64,000 nucleotides of DNA. Source: Hyphomicrobiales bacterium (lineage in GTDB: Bacteria > Pseudomonadota > Alphaproteobacteria > Rhizobiales > Rhizobiaceae). Position numbers and translations under genes: made by a program. Below the pieces are notes generated by a model. The model did no database searches, was not told the origin of the DNA, and worked only from the letters and a program-made list of their open reading frames with translations. Location of the stretch: the NCBI GenBank assembly GCA_900471815.1, contig UICE01000004.1, forward strand, positions 186,001-250,000, read 5' to 3'. Positions 53,112 to 62,065 of the stretch are shown here, in pieces; position 1 is the first letter of the stretch; the number at the start of each line of letters is the position of its first letter.

Positions 53112-53458
53112 GAGGATGCCGGGAGACGTCGCGAATCCGATCAACTGCCGACGAGTTCGAAGCCAAGCGACAGAAACTTTGGCGATGATCAGAAGTGTTA
53201 ATTCTATTGCGTCCGTTGGTCGTCAGGTCGGACGTGTGTTCGCTTCTGCCGTTTGTCGCTTGCAAGGAGACATTCAGCTAACAGCCGATGACGGGGACGC
53301 CATGTGCCTATCAGCCATGCCTCCGACTCTCTGCCTCCAATTGCCGTAGGGGCGAGGGTCGTTCTTGAGTAACTTTTATTTCAATGAAGACATTGGCTTG
53401 GCAGCGTCTCCTGTGAAGGCTACTGATTGGTATTCGGAACGTAAACTGGGGTACGAGA
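53112..53458. other. Intergenic region, WYL regulator / dGTPase
   Basis: About 350 bases without a supported gene. Short frames on both strands lack motifs. The dGTPase promoter must lie here. The palindrome of the WYL promoter is not repeated. Confidence 0.4.
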
Positions 53459-54802
53459 ATGGACTGGGAGAAACTGCTTTGCAGCGAACGACTTGGCGAC
53501 AAACACTACGAGCCAAAGCCGAACCGGTCGATCTTCGTACAGGATCATGATCGCATCGTCTTCTCTGCACCATTCCGGCGCTTAGCCAATAAAACTCAAG
53601 TGCAGCCTCTCTACGAGCACGATCACGTCCATCACCGTCTGATTCACTCAATCGAGGTCAGCAGCGTCGGACGATCATTGGCTATGCGAATCGGCAATTG
53701 GCTCGAACAGACTCATCGGATTGATAACGGCGAGTCGAATAGTCTGGCGAACATTGTTCAGGCAGCGTGCGTCGCACACGATATCGGCAACCCTCCATTC
53801 GGTCACTCGGGCGAAGCGGCAATAGGTGACTGGTTTGCGGAGAAGTTCTTCGATGCCAAAGGGCTGATGGCAGACATCGAGGAACAGCACCGCTTCGAGT
53901 TCATTAAGTTCGAAGGAAATGCGCAAGGATTCCGAATAGTTACCCGCCTCGAGATGTATCGGAATGAAGGCGGTATGCGATTATCGAAGGCAACCTTAGG
54001 AGCCTTCACGAAGTACCCCGTCACCGCTGCTGTCCGCGAGAGCATCGTCGGCAAAGGAGTTGCGCCATATGTCGGCCTCAAGAAGTTCGGCGTATTCAAT
54101 TCTGAGCTCGAACTGTTAAACGAGGCAGCGGATTCTCTCGGGCTACCTCAGGAAATACATCAAGCCGGGAATTGGTGGCTGCGGCATCCCTTGGTCTTTA
54201 TCGTCGAAGCCGCAGACGATATCTGCTACAATATCGTCGATCTTGAAGACGCCTTCACGACCGGTGAGCTCCCATTCGATACAGTCAAGGGCCTGCTGCA
54301 CGAGGCCGCGAACAATCCCAATCGCGACGTGAGCAGCCTTAGCAAGGCCGAACACATTGCATTGCTGCGCGCACTAAGCATCGGGGCCGCAATCGAGAGC
54401 TGTGTCGAGGCCTTCAAAACCAACTACGAGGCGATCATGGCGGGGACCTTCTCTGACTCCTTAACCGAAGCGGGACCCATGGCTTCCATCTTTGCTAAAA
54501 TGAAGTCCCTTTCTCGGGACCAGGTTTTCACCGCCCGGAGAAAGACCGAGTTGGAGGTCTCCGGTCGGCGCGTGATTAGTAATGTGATGTCAGGCGTGCT
54601 TCCAGTATTCGAGGATCTTGCCAAGGCCAAGTGGGATCAGGATAAGCTTTCCGACCACAATCGGCAACTCGTAAGAGCCTTAGATCTGGACTTGCGGAAC
54701 GTTACCGATGCCGAGCAAGCGCTACACGCTCTCGCTGACTTCACGTCGGGTATGACCGATCGATATGCTGTGAGGATCGCGAGGATTCTCACCGGCATCT
54801 AG
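53459..54802 (+). CDS. dgt: Deoxyguanosine triphosphate triphosphohydrolase (dGTPase)
   Basis: A 447-residue HD-domain dNTPase of the Dgt type. Metal ligands are H63 in L-I-H-S-I-E-V, H107-D108 in A-H-D-I-G-N-P-P-F-G-H, and the late Asp in E-A-A-D-D-I-C-Y. The N-terminal F-R-R-L-A-N-K-T-Q-V block is characteristic. It splits dGTP to deoxyguanosine and triphosphate. Some Dgt-family enzymes stop phage by depleting nucleotides. Its position next to a WYL-controlled nuclease operon fits such a defence role, though housekeeping cannot be excluded. Confidence 0.92.
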   Translation: MDWEKLLCSERLGDKHYEPKPNRSIFVQDHDRIVFSAPFRRLANKTQVQPLYEHDHVHHRLIHSIEVSSVGRSLAMRIGNWLEQTHRIDNGESNSLANIVQAACVAHDIGNPPFGHSGEAAIGDWFAEKFFDAKGLMADIEEQHRFEFIKFEGNAQGFRIVTRLEMYRNEGGMRLSKATLGAFTKYPVTAAVRESIVGKGVAPYVGLKKFGVFNSELELLNEAADSLGLPQEIHQAGNWWLRHPLVFIVEAADDICYNIVDLEDAFTTGELPFDTVKGLLHEAANNPNRDVSSLSKAEHIALLRALSIGAAIESCVEAFKTNYEAIMAGTFSDSLTEAGPMASIFAKMKSLSRDQVFTARRKTELEVSGRRVISNVMSGVLPVFEDLAKAKWDQDKLSDHNRQLVRALDLDLRNVTDAEQALHALADFTSGMTDRYAVRIARILTGI

Positions 54803-55526
54803 GTGGAACCGCTGGATCAGGACCACTGGAAATGGTGGGTCGGCCAGTTCCAGCCTGGAGAACCGACTTCCTCTCCGTGGGGGAGCCGCTGGCGGTTGTC
54901 TCCGGTTTCTGATGTGAACCCGACTGACCGCAATCCACATCTCGAAACCGCAATGCTGGAAGGTCGCCATGCACGACCGATCAATCAGCGCAGGGCTGGA
55001 AGCTTACGTGTTCTCCGAAAGGCCTGAGTACAAGTTGGCATGGATAACAATGGCGAGCTTGCCGGATGGGATTGTCGTATTTGGGCCAAGGGTCGGTGGT
55101 CTTGCCCAGCGCATTCTTTTGTTCCGCCATTGCCATTCTGCGGGTGTCGTTGATGCAAGGTTTTTTCGGCCGCTCCTCTAGGCCGAATACAATTGACTCA
55201 TTCTTGGCGACGAGAGTCAACCCATCCTCGGCTGCCCAGCAGATGGCTTGAGTTTCTGCGAAGGCAAACAACTGACTAGGACAAGAATGATCTTTTAAGT
55301 TGACTACCCATATACACATATATGTTGGCCGAAAATTGCACTCGCCCACAAAGTCCCAGACAACTGAGGTGTGGTCGTGCCGGATCCTGAGCCAGAGACG
55401 CTAGGGCAGGGATATGCGGCGCTGCTAGCTTTTGATCTGTACGAAGGCCAAATCAATTGTCATTTCTTACTCGCCCTTTGGCGTTGAAGGTTGGGACAAG
55501 TTTCTAGAACAAGTTAAACTGCGAAG
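54803..55526. other. Intergenic region, dGTPase / PD-(D/E)xK protein
   Basis: About 720 bases. A reverse-strand frame (54981-55349, 122 codons, GTG start) is open but has no ribosome site or domain. I see no other supported gene. This AT-richer stretch separates two candidate defence genes and may hold decayed DNA. Confidence 0.4.
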
Positions 55527-55551
55527 CTGAGGTGAGTAAAATACACCTCAG
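55527..55551 (+). promoter_or_regulatory. Perfect inverted repeat CTGAGGTG-N9-CACCTCAG before the start
   Basis: An 8-bp perfect inverted repeat ends in the ribosome site AGGAGGAA of the next gene. As DNA it could be an operator; as RNA its hairpin would touch the ribosome site and could hold expression low. It lies 13 bases before the ATG at 55564. Confidence 0.6.
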
Positions 55552-55563
55552 GAGGAAGTGAGA

Positions 55564-56655
55564 ATGCTCAAAGTTATCGACAAAAGTTCAGCTCAAAAAT
55601 TTCATCGCGAGCTAAAACGAGTGCTTCGCAATGCATCGACCGAAATGCTTACTCGGAATTTAACTACCCCGGGCGGGGTTACACATAATGCAAAAATATA
55701 CTGGAATAAGAATAACCATCTCTGGACCTACTTCAGCGAAAAACCGGAAGGCGATAATCATCGGTGGCTTTGCTGGTTCGGATCGACATTGCGTGGCCCC
55801 AATGAGTTAATGTCGCCCAGCGTTGAAATCAATTTGGCGTTGAACCCGACATATAAGCAGATTGCTGGGCGAATGTTGGCGGATAAAAAAGGCGATTTCT
55901 ACCTTGGTCACAAAGGCGGTTTGGGTGGTGGTCGTGGAGGGCAACTTAAGATATCTGACTTTGCAGGGAACATCAGGGGGTTCGTGCAAGAGCCAATCTT
56001 TCGGTTCGATTCAGCAACGGGAAGTAATCTTCAGGCTGAGGAAGTTTTCATTTTTGGCAAATTGCATAATAATGATTTTATCAGTCGTATAGCTGAATAC
56101 GTACGGGAATGTGAAAGGTTACGCGCTATGGCGCGTGCCAGTGCCCAGATCAAGACGTCAGACGCACCATCACTTGGAACATCATTTTCCCCCGAGAATG
56201 CTGCAGATGGAACTGGCAATGGCCACCCAAATACGGAATATGAAATCAAGAGAATTCATGGAAGGGTGGTTAATGCCCTGCAATCGAAGCTTAAAAAGCT
56301 CAAATTCAAAGCCGATAATTCCAAAAACTCAAATATGTTTCCTGACTTATATATAAAAGACAAATGCGGAAACATGCAGATATTGTTCGAAGTTAAGGCT
56401 TCATCTGATACTCAAAGTTGGTTCACTGGGATTGGGCAACTAATTGTTTATTCTGCGCACGAGCGACATGTGCCGCTAAGGATATTGGTTTGTCCCGCCC
56501 CAAGAAAAGATCCAAATTTCAATTCAGCTTTACAAGTACACGGGATATTGCTGCTTCTTTTCAAAAAGTGTGGCTCAAAATACGAGTTTCCCGGATTGTC
56601 TTCGATTCTTTCCGAGGTGCGACCCAATGCGGTTTGCCTCGATGCTCACTGCTAA
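55564..56655 (+). CDS. Unrecognised protein with PD-(D/E)xK-like C-terminus
   Basis: A 363-residue protein with no named family that I recognise. The C-terminal third has the restriction-nuclease-like pattern F-P-D261-L, E276-V-K278 and Q292 in G-Q-L-I-V-Y, consistent with a metal-dependent nuclease. The first 190 residues are separate: W-L-C-W-F-G at about 68-73 and a glycine-rich turn G-G-L-G-G-G-R-G-G at 118-126. A variable linker (195-225) joins the halves. AGGAGGAA gives a near-ideal ribosome site. Base composition is lower in GC than the neighbours, which suggests transfer. A defence nuclease with its own recognition domain is a reasonable guess. Confidence 0.6.
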   Translation: MLKVIDKSSAQKFHRELKRVLRNASTEMLTRNLTTPGGVTHNAKIYWNKNNHLWTYFSEKPEGDNHRWLCWFGSTLRGPNELMSPSVEINLALNPTYKQIAGRMLADKKGDFYLGHKGGLGGGRGGQLKISDFAGNIRGFVQEPIFRFDSATGSNLQAEEVFIFGKLHNNDFISRIAEYVRECERLRAMARASAQIKTSDAPSLGTSFSPENAADGTGNGHPNTEYEIKRIHGRVVNALQSKLKKLKFKADNSKNSNMFPDLYIKDKCGNMQILFEVKASSDTQSWFTGIGQLIVYSAHERHVPLRILVCPAPRKDPNFNSALQVHGILLLLFKKCGSKYEFPGLSSILSEVRPNAVCLDAHC

Positions 56656-56723
56656 CGATGACTGGCGTGAGTGCAGGCTGGCCTAAAAGAGAAAAGGCCA
56701 GCACCTTTCCGGAGTCGATAATG

Positions 56724-57617
56724 TCAGGCCGTGGCGGAGCCAATCATGACTTCGGCCTGCAGCCACGTGGCAAATTCACGGGCTAAGCGCCGTTGGCTGC
56801 CGGATTTTGGGTAGGCGAGATAGTGGCCGATGTAGCGGTTGTCACGGCCTTCCCCTAAAAGAGGTCGGACCAGCCTGCCGCCCTCAAGGCCACGCCTCGC
56901 CAGAACGTTCGATTCCAACGCGATCCCAAGTCCGTTTGCTGCCGCGTCGAGCGCCAGGAAGGATCGGTCGAAGGACATGGCCGGCTGTGGCGGCGGACCG
57001 AGATCGTTGGCCTCGAACCAGTCAACCCACTGTATGCGTTTGAGGTCACTGCGGATGAGAGGGGACTTCGTCAGGTCGCGCAGGGATTTCAGTGTGGCGG
57101 CAAATTCCGGTGAACAGAGCGGCGAAACGATCTCCTCGCCAAGAGGCACCACGATCAGGTCTTCCCGGTTGAGGGGCTCGCCGTAGACGATGTCCAAGTC
57201 GAAAAGGCCGTCCACAAAGCGGGCATACGTTGTGCTCGCGGCGATCCTCACCTCGACCCCGGAATTCTGCCTGAGAAAAGAGGGGAGTAAAGGAGACAGA
57301 ACCTGTGCAGCGAAGCTCGGAGCGCAGTGAACCCTGAGCAGGTGTGCCCGATTGGATGAGATTGCCTCAATACCGCGGCGAAGTTCCTCAAAGGCATCAG
57401 ATGCATGGGTCAGCATGGTTTGACCCGAAAGCGTCAGGATGACATTTCGTGTCGTGCGCTCGAACAGGGCGACGCCCAGGCTTTTTTCCAACCCTTTTAT
57501 CGCGTGACTGACTGCACTTGGTGACAGGTTCAACTCGTCGGCTGCAGCCCGAAACGATCCCAGGCGCGCTGCGGACTCGAAAACGCGGAATGCGGACAGC
57601 GAGGCTATGTTGAGCAT
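56724..57617 (-). CDS. LysR-family transcriptional regulator (GcvA-like)
   Basis: A 297-residue LysR regulator. The N-terminal HTH is F-R-V-F-E-S-A-A-R-L-G-S-F, N-L-S-P-S-A-V-S-H-A-I-K-G-L-E, followed by G-V-A-L-F-E-R. The substrate-binding domain occupies the rest, with the late G-L-G-I-A-L segment of GcvA-like proteins. It is divergent from the SDR/transketolase/TRAP operon and probably controls it. A set of GTGAA half-sites lies between them. Confidence 0.9.
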   Translation of the reverse strand: MLNIASLSAFRVFESAARLGSFRAAADELNLSPSAVSHAIKGLEKSLGVALFERTTRNVILTLSGQTMLTHASDAFEELRRGIEAISSNRAHLLRVHCAPSFAAQVLSPLLPSFLRQNSGVEVRIAASTTYARFVDGLFDLDIVYGEPLNREDLIVVPLGEEIVSPLCSPEFAATLKSLRDLTKSPLIRSDLKRIQWVDWFEANDLGPPPQPAMSFDRSFLALDAAANGLGIALESNVLARRGLEGGRLVRPLLGEGRDNRYIGHYLAYPKSGSQRRLAREFATWLQAEVMIGSATA

Positions 57618-57624
57618 GGGATTA

Positions 57625-57651
57625 GTGAACCAGATTCACGTACCAGTGTAA
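57625..57651. promoter_or_regulatory. Putative LysR operator, three GTGAA/TTCAC half-sites
   Basis: GTGAA-CCAGA-TTCAC at 57625-57639 is a perfect inverted repeat. A third, imperfect half-site GTGTAA follows at 57646-57651, making TTCAC-N6-GTGTAA. The site is just upstream of the LysR start in the 142-base divergent gap, where LysR proteins bind to autoregulate and activate. Confidence 0.5.
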
Positions 57652-57759
57652 ATATCCCGTTTGTGATCCTGCCCTTGTTTTGCCAACTTGACCGTATGCG
57701 ACGCCAATCGTCGTGTAGGTGAAGACCGGTGTCGGGGAGGCACCGGGAGGAGAACAGAC

Positions 57760-58521
57760 ATGTTATTGCAAGGGAAGACCGCAGTCATTTCGGGCGCGGC
57801 AAGCAGGCGCGGCATTGGCCGCGCGACAGCAGAGCTATTTGCTGAGCACGGCGCGCGCGTTGCCATCCTGGACATTGATGGCGACGCGGCGGAACAGGCC
57901 GCAGGAGAGCTGCCGGTTGTTTCCCATGGCGCTCATATCGGGCTGCGTTGCGACGTCTCTGACAAGGCGTCCTGCCTGTCTGCCGCAGCCGCTGTCGAGG
58001 CCGCTTTCGGCAAGATTGATTCACTCATCAACAATGCCGGCGTTACCCAGCCGGTTAAAACCCTCGATATTACCGAGGCCGACTGGGAACGTATAATTGC
58101 CGTCAACATGACGGGCATCCTGTTTCTCAGCCAGGCGTTCATTCCTAGTATGCGCGACAATGGCGGAGGGTCGATCGCCTGCATCTCTTCAGTTTCGGCG
58201 CAACGTGGCGGCGGCATCTTCGGTGGTCCGCATTACTCAGCCGCCAAAGCCGGCGTGCTAGGCCTAGCCAAGGCCATGGCCCGCGAATTCGGGCCGGTTG
58301 GCATCCGCGTTAATTCGGTGACCCCTGGCCTGATCCAAACTGACATCACAGGCGGCAAGCTGACGGAAGAGATGCGCGCCGACATCATCAAGGGCATTCC
58401 GCTCAGCCGGCTTGGGGATGCACGCGATGTTGCCAACATCTACCTGTTCCTGGCATCCGACCTGTCAGCCTACGTCACCGGCGCTGTGATCGACGTCAAT
58501 GGTGGAATGCTGATCCACTGA
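57760..58521 (+). CDS. Short-chain dehydrogenase/reductase (SDR)
   Basis: A 253-residue classical SDR. It has the cofactor motif G-A-A-S-R-R-G-I-G, N-N-A-G, the catalytic Ser in S-S-V-S-A-Q-R, and Y-S-A-A-K. The D-I-D near residue 40 suggests NAD over NADP. GGGAGGAG precedes the ATG. First gene of the rightward operon; probably oxidises a sugar or polyol before cleavage by the split transketolase. Confidence 0.9.
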   Translation: MLLQGKTAVISGAASRRGIGRATAELFAEHGARVAILDIDGDAAEQAAGELPVVSHGAHIGLRCDVSDKASCLSAAAAVEAAFGKIDSLINNAGVTQPVKTLDITEADWERIIAVNMTGILFLSQAFIPSMRDNGGGSIACISSVSAQRGGGIFGGPHYSAAKAGVLGLAKAMAREFGPVGIRVNSVTPGLIQTDITGGKLTEEMRADIIKGIPLSRLGDARDVANIYLFLASDLSAYVTGAVIDVNGGMLIH

Positions 58522-58562
58522 TCGGCAGCATCACCAACGCATATTCGAGGAGATACCAGTCG

Positions 58563-59402
58563 ATGGCACAGATGGGCCACAATATCAGCCTGCCCGAGCG
58601 CGCCCGGCGCATCAGACGCCATGCACTCAGAATGGGTGAAGTTCAGGGGCAGGGGTACATCGCCCAGGCACTTGGCGTTGCCGACGTGTTGGCCGTTTCA
58701 TATTTCCATGCAACCAACTACCGAGCCGAAGATCCGGAATGGGAAGGCCGCGACCGCTTTCTTCTGTCAATCGGACACTACGCTATAGCGCTTTACGCCG
58801 CCTTGATTGAAGCCGAGATTATCCCTGAAGACGAACTTGAGACCTACGGGACCGACGACAGTCGACTGCCGATGTCGGGGATGGCGACCTACACACCTGG
58901 CATGGAGATCACCGGCGGATCGCTCGGCCACGGGCTTGGCATCGCCGTTGGCATCTCGCTGGCGCTGAAGCGCAAGAAATCGGATGCCTTCGTCTACAAC
59001 CTGTTTTCCGATGGCGAACTGGACGAGGGCTCGACCTGGGAGGCAGCGATGTCGGCCGGCTCCTACAAGCTCGACAATCTCATCGGCATCGTCGACGTCA
59101 ACCAGATGCAAGCCGATGGCCCTTCGATTGGCGTTCTCAATTTCGAGCCGCTCGGGCCGAAATTCGAGGCGTTCAACTGGTTCGTCCAGCGGGTCGACGG
59201 CAATGATCTTGGCGCTCTGGTCGAGGCCTTCGATGCCGCCCGTCATCATAAAGGGCCGGAGCCGAGAATTATCATCTGTGATACGAAAATGGCAAAGGGC
59301 GTGCCCTTCCTGGAAGCGCGTGAGCGAAACCACTTTCTTCGAGTCGAGCCGCACGAGTGGAGGGAAGCAATCAGGATCATCGATGCGGGAGCAGGGGAAT
59401 GA
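58563..59402 (+). CDS. Transketolase-like, N-terminal (TPP-binding) subunit
   Basis: A 279-residue protein equal to the N-terminal third of transketolase. It has G-H-G-L-G-I-A-V-G, and the thiamine diphosphate motif D-G-E-L-D-E-G-S-T-W-E-A with V-D-V-N-Q-M-Q. The first residue of the motif is Ser where Gly is usual. Catalysis needs the partner subunit, whose start overlaps its stop. Split transketolases of this type occur in sugar operons, for example for apulose or sulfo-sugars; the present substrate is unknown. Confidence 0.9.
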   Translation: MAQMGHNISLPERARRIRRHALRMGEVQGQGYIAQALGVADVLAVSYFHATNYRAEDPEWEGRDRFLLSIGHYAIALYAALIEAEIIPEDELETYGTDDSRLPMSGMATYTPGMEITGGSLGHGLGIAVGISLALKRKKSDAFVYNLFSDGELDEGSTWEAAMSAGSYKLDNLIGIVDVNQMQADGPSIGVLNFEPLGPKFEAFNWFVQRVDGNDLGALVEAFDAARHHKGPEPRIIICDTKMAKGVPFLEARERNHFLRVEPHEWREAIRIIDAGAGE

Positions 59403-60436
59403 GGCGCTCGAAATACATACGTCCGGATTTTCTGACCCGCGGTGCTGACCGGCCCCGGATGACCACTTCGGCTATGATCGCATCGATCGCCGGCCCCGAC
59501 CAGTCGACAAGGCCAGCACCGTTTGGAAACGCACTTGCTGCGCTGGCGGAAAAGGATGACCGGATCGTTGGCATGTCCGCCGATCTCGCGAAATATACCG
59601 ACCTACATGTGTTCCGCGCGGCCCATCCCGATAAATTCTACCAGATGGGCATGGCCGAGCAGCTGTTGATGATGTCGGCGGCCGGCATGGCGCGCGAGGG
59701 CTTTCAGCCCTGGGTCACCACCTATGCAGTCTTCGCGTCGCGTCGCGCCTATGATTTCATCTGCCTGGCGATCGCTGAGGAAATGCTGGACGTCAAGATC
59801 ATCTGCGCGCTTCCCGGTCTGACGACAGGTTACGGCCCCAGTCACCAGGCGACCGAGGACATTGCCATGTTCCGCGGCATGCCGAACCTGACCATCATCG
59901 ATCCCTGCGATGCCAGCGAAATCGAGCAGGCCGTGCCTGCGATCGCGTTGCACAAGGGGCCGGTCTATATGCGCCTCTTGCGCGGCAACGTGCCGGTGGT
60001 GCTCGACGAATACGGCTATAAGTTCGAACTCGGCAAAGCCAAAATCATCCGGGATGGCGCAGATGTACTGATCATCTCCTCCGGCCTCATGACGATGCGC
60101 GCGCTGGAGGCCGCAAAGGATTTGCAGAATGACGGCGTCGAGGCCGCCGTTTTGCACGTGCCGACGATCAAGCCTCTTGATGAGGCGACGATCCTGGCAG
60201 AGTGCCGCAAGCAGAACAGGCTTGTGGTTGTGGCGGAGAACCACACCGTCATCGGGGGCCTGGGAGAAGCCGTCGGCGCAGCCCTGATGCGCTCGAATGT
60301 CAGGCCCGCCGCATTCCGGCAGATAGGACTTCCCGATGAATTCTTGGAAGCGGGAGCGCTTCCGACTTTGCACGACCAGTATGGTCTTTCGACCCTGAAA
60401 GTTAAGGCTGCCATCAAGTCATGGCTGGATGAATAG
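59399..60436 (+). CDS. Transketolase-like, C-terminal (pyrimidine-binding) subunit
   Basis: A 345-residue protein with the transketolase pyrimidine-binding and C-terminal domains. The key Glu is in Q-M-G-M-A-E-Q-L-L-M, followed by A-L-P-G-L-T-T-G-Y-G-P-S-H-Q-A-T-E-D. The last domain has V-V-V-A-E-N-H-T-V-I-G-G-L-G. The ATG at 59399 gives a 4-base overlap with the N-terminal subunit; the ATG at 59459 is an alternative that would drop a 20-residue basic leader. Confidence 0.9.
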   Translation: MRRSKYIRPDFLTRGADRPRMTTSAMIASIAGPDQSTRPAPFGNALAALAEKDDRIVGMSADLAKYTDLHVFRAAHPDKFYQMGMAEQLLMMSAAGMAREGFQPWVTTYAVFASRRAYDFICLAIAEEMLDVKIICALPGLTTGYGPSHQATEDIAMFRGMPNLTIIDPCDASEIEQAVPAIALHKGPVYMRLLRGNVPVVLDEYGYKFELGKAKIIRDGADVLIISSGLMTMRALEAAKDLQNDGVEAAVLHVPTIKPLDEATILAECRKQNRLVVVAENHTVIGGLGEAVGAALMRSNVRPAAFRQIGLPDEFLEAGALPTLHDQYGLSTLKVKAAIKSWLDE

Positions 60437-60503
60437 ACTTTTGTGGCGGCCCGGATGGGAGTGCGGGCCGATCATTTTACGTAAGCACATAATGGAGGAG
60501 AAC

Positions 60504-61508
60504 ATGAGCTTGGATATCAACAGACGCACATTTTTGAGCGTGGCCAGCGGTGCCCTCGCGGCCCCGGCGGTGGTGTTCGGCATCCGCCCCGCGCAGGCGG
60601 CGACCACATTGACCCTCGGGCACGGCGCGGCCCCTGGAAATCCACGCACGCTGGCAGCCGTCAAATTTGCCGAGCTGGTGGGTGAAAAGACTTCCGGCCG
60701 CGTGAAGATCAACGTTGCCGGGGCCGAAACGCTCGGCAGTGACTCCGCGATGCTGACCAGCCTGCGCACCGGAGCGCTTGATTTTACGGCAAACAGTCAG
60801 GGCGCGACATCTGCCCTCGTTCCGGAACTGGCAGCTCTTGGCCTGCCCTTCCTTTTTGCCAGTACGCAGAACGCAATGGCGGTTCTGAACGGCCCCGTCG
60901 GGGAAGATCTCAACAAGCGTTTCGAGGCAGTGGGTGTCATTCCACTCGACTGGTGGGACAATGGCATTCGCCACCTCACAAATTCAAAACGGAAGATTTC
61001 CGCCCCAGACGAACTTAAGGGGCTGAAAATCCGGACGCCCGCCGATCCGATGACGATCGACATTTTCCAGGCGATGGGTGCTGCTACGGAACAGATCGCC
61101 TTCGGCGAACTATACATCGCACTGCAGCAAGGCGTCGTCGACGGGCAGGAAAACCCGCTGGCCAATATCGAAAGCTCCAAGCTGTTCGAGGTCAACAAAT
61201 ATATCAGCCTGACCGCCCACAAGTGGGAATCGACCCCGTTCCTGATGTCGAAGATCGCCCAGGCGCGTCTCGGCGCCGATCTTGAAGCGGTCAAGGCGGC
61301 GGCAAAGGAAGCCGGCGACTTGCAGCGCAAGCTGTCGGCGGAAAAAGAAGCCCAGGTTCTCGCCAGTTTCAAGAGCAACACCGCAGTGGAGGTCGTTGAG
61401 GTCGAGCGTGAGGCTTTCTTGAAGGCGACGGCGGATGTCGCCGAGAACTGGAAGAAAAAGCCTTTCGGCGATTTCGTCAGCAAGATCGAAGCGGAGGCCA
61501 GGGCGTAA
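60504..61508 (+). CDS. TRAP transporter solute-binding protein (DctP family)
   Basis: A 334-residue DctP-type periplasmic protein with a twin-arginine-type leader (N-R-R-T-F-L-S then a hydrophobic stretch ending A-Q-A). Family blocks are F-A-E-L-V-G-E-K-T-S-G-R, the substrate-clamping Arg in L-K-I-R-T-P and G-V-V-D-G-Q-E-N-P. GGAGGAGA precedes the ATG. It binds an organic acid or sugar acid and passes it to the membrane subunits. Confidence 0.92.
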   Translation: MSLDINRRTFLSVASGALAAPAVVFGIRPAQAATTLTLGHGAAPGNPRTLAAVKFAELVGEKTSGRVKINVAGAETLGSDSAMLTSLRTGALDFTANSQGATSALVPELAALGLPFLFASTQNAMAVLNGPVGEDLNKRFEAVGVIPLDWWDNGIRHLTNSKRKISAPDELKGLKIRTPADPMTIDIFQAMGAATEQIAFGELYIALQQGVVDGQENPLANIESSKLFEVNKYISLTAHKWESTPFLMSKIAQARLGADLEAVKAAAKEAGDLQRKLSAEKEAQVLASFKSNTAVEVVEVEREAFLKATADVAENWKKKPFGDFVSKIEAEARA

Positions 61509-61534
61509 AGCCCTGGTCCTGATCGGAGCCATCC

Positions 61535-62065
61535 ATGCAGATCTTGTTTAGGGGCGTCGACCTGGTGTCGCGCGCAATCGTCCAGTTTTCCCGATTCGTC
61601 ATCATTGCCAGCGGTATCGCGCTGACGGTGGTGATGACGGCAAACGTCTTCGCCCGCTACACGCTCGCAAGTGGCGGCTTTTCCTTTGCGCAGGAACTGC
61701 CCATGCTGCTTTTCCCGTGGTTCATTATCGCCGGCATCGTTCTTGCAGCGCATGCAGGTGGGCACATGGCCGTTGAGTGGCTTTACGACAAGCTCGATGG
61801 CAAGGCCCGGCTAGCGGCGTTCGTCCTCGCCAACGCCGTCAGCATCGTGGCATTTCTGTTGCTGGCCTATCAGTCTGTCGTCGTCGCCGAGATTGCCGGC
61901 TTCGAACACAGTCCCGTTCTGCAACTGCCCAACAGCATCGGCTACTACGCCCTGGCTACAGGCGCTGTGCTTGTGTCCTTCGTCACCGTAGCGGCCACGC
62001 TCCGTGTCCTGCGCTTCGGCTGGGATCAGCGGATCGAGATCAAGGCCGAGGAGATGCCCCTATGA
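61535..62065 (+). CDS. TRAP transporter small membrane subunit (DctQ)
   Basis: A 176-residue four-helix membrane protein of the DctQ type, with the R-Y-x-L-A-S-G-G-F-S-F-A-Q-E-L-P segment after the second helix. It shares an ATGA overlap with the large subunit and follows the binding protein by 26 bases. Confidence 0.92.
   Translation: MQILFRGVDLVSRAIVQFSRFVIIASGIALTVVMTANVFARYTLASGGFSFAQELPMLLFPWFIIAGIVLAAHAGGHMAVEWLYDKLDGKARLAAFVLANAVSIVAFLLLAYQSVVVAEIAGFEHSPVLQLPNSIGYYALATGAVLVSFVTVAATLRVLRFGWDQRIEIKAEEMPL

Noticed and set aside
54981-55349. Reverse-strand 122-codon frame after the dGTPase
   Set aside because: GTG start without a ribosome site, no motif and no partner; kept only as a remark in the intergenic entry.
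59603-60373. 256-codon reverse frame inside the transketolase subunit
   Set aside because: Antisense shadow rich in Arg, His and Asp with no domain.
61777-62061. N-terminal extension of the DctM frame
   Set aside because: It overlaps DctQ in another phase; the ATG at 62062 gives the normal DctM start and an ATGA overlap.
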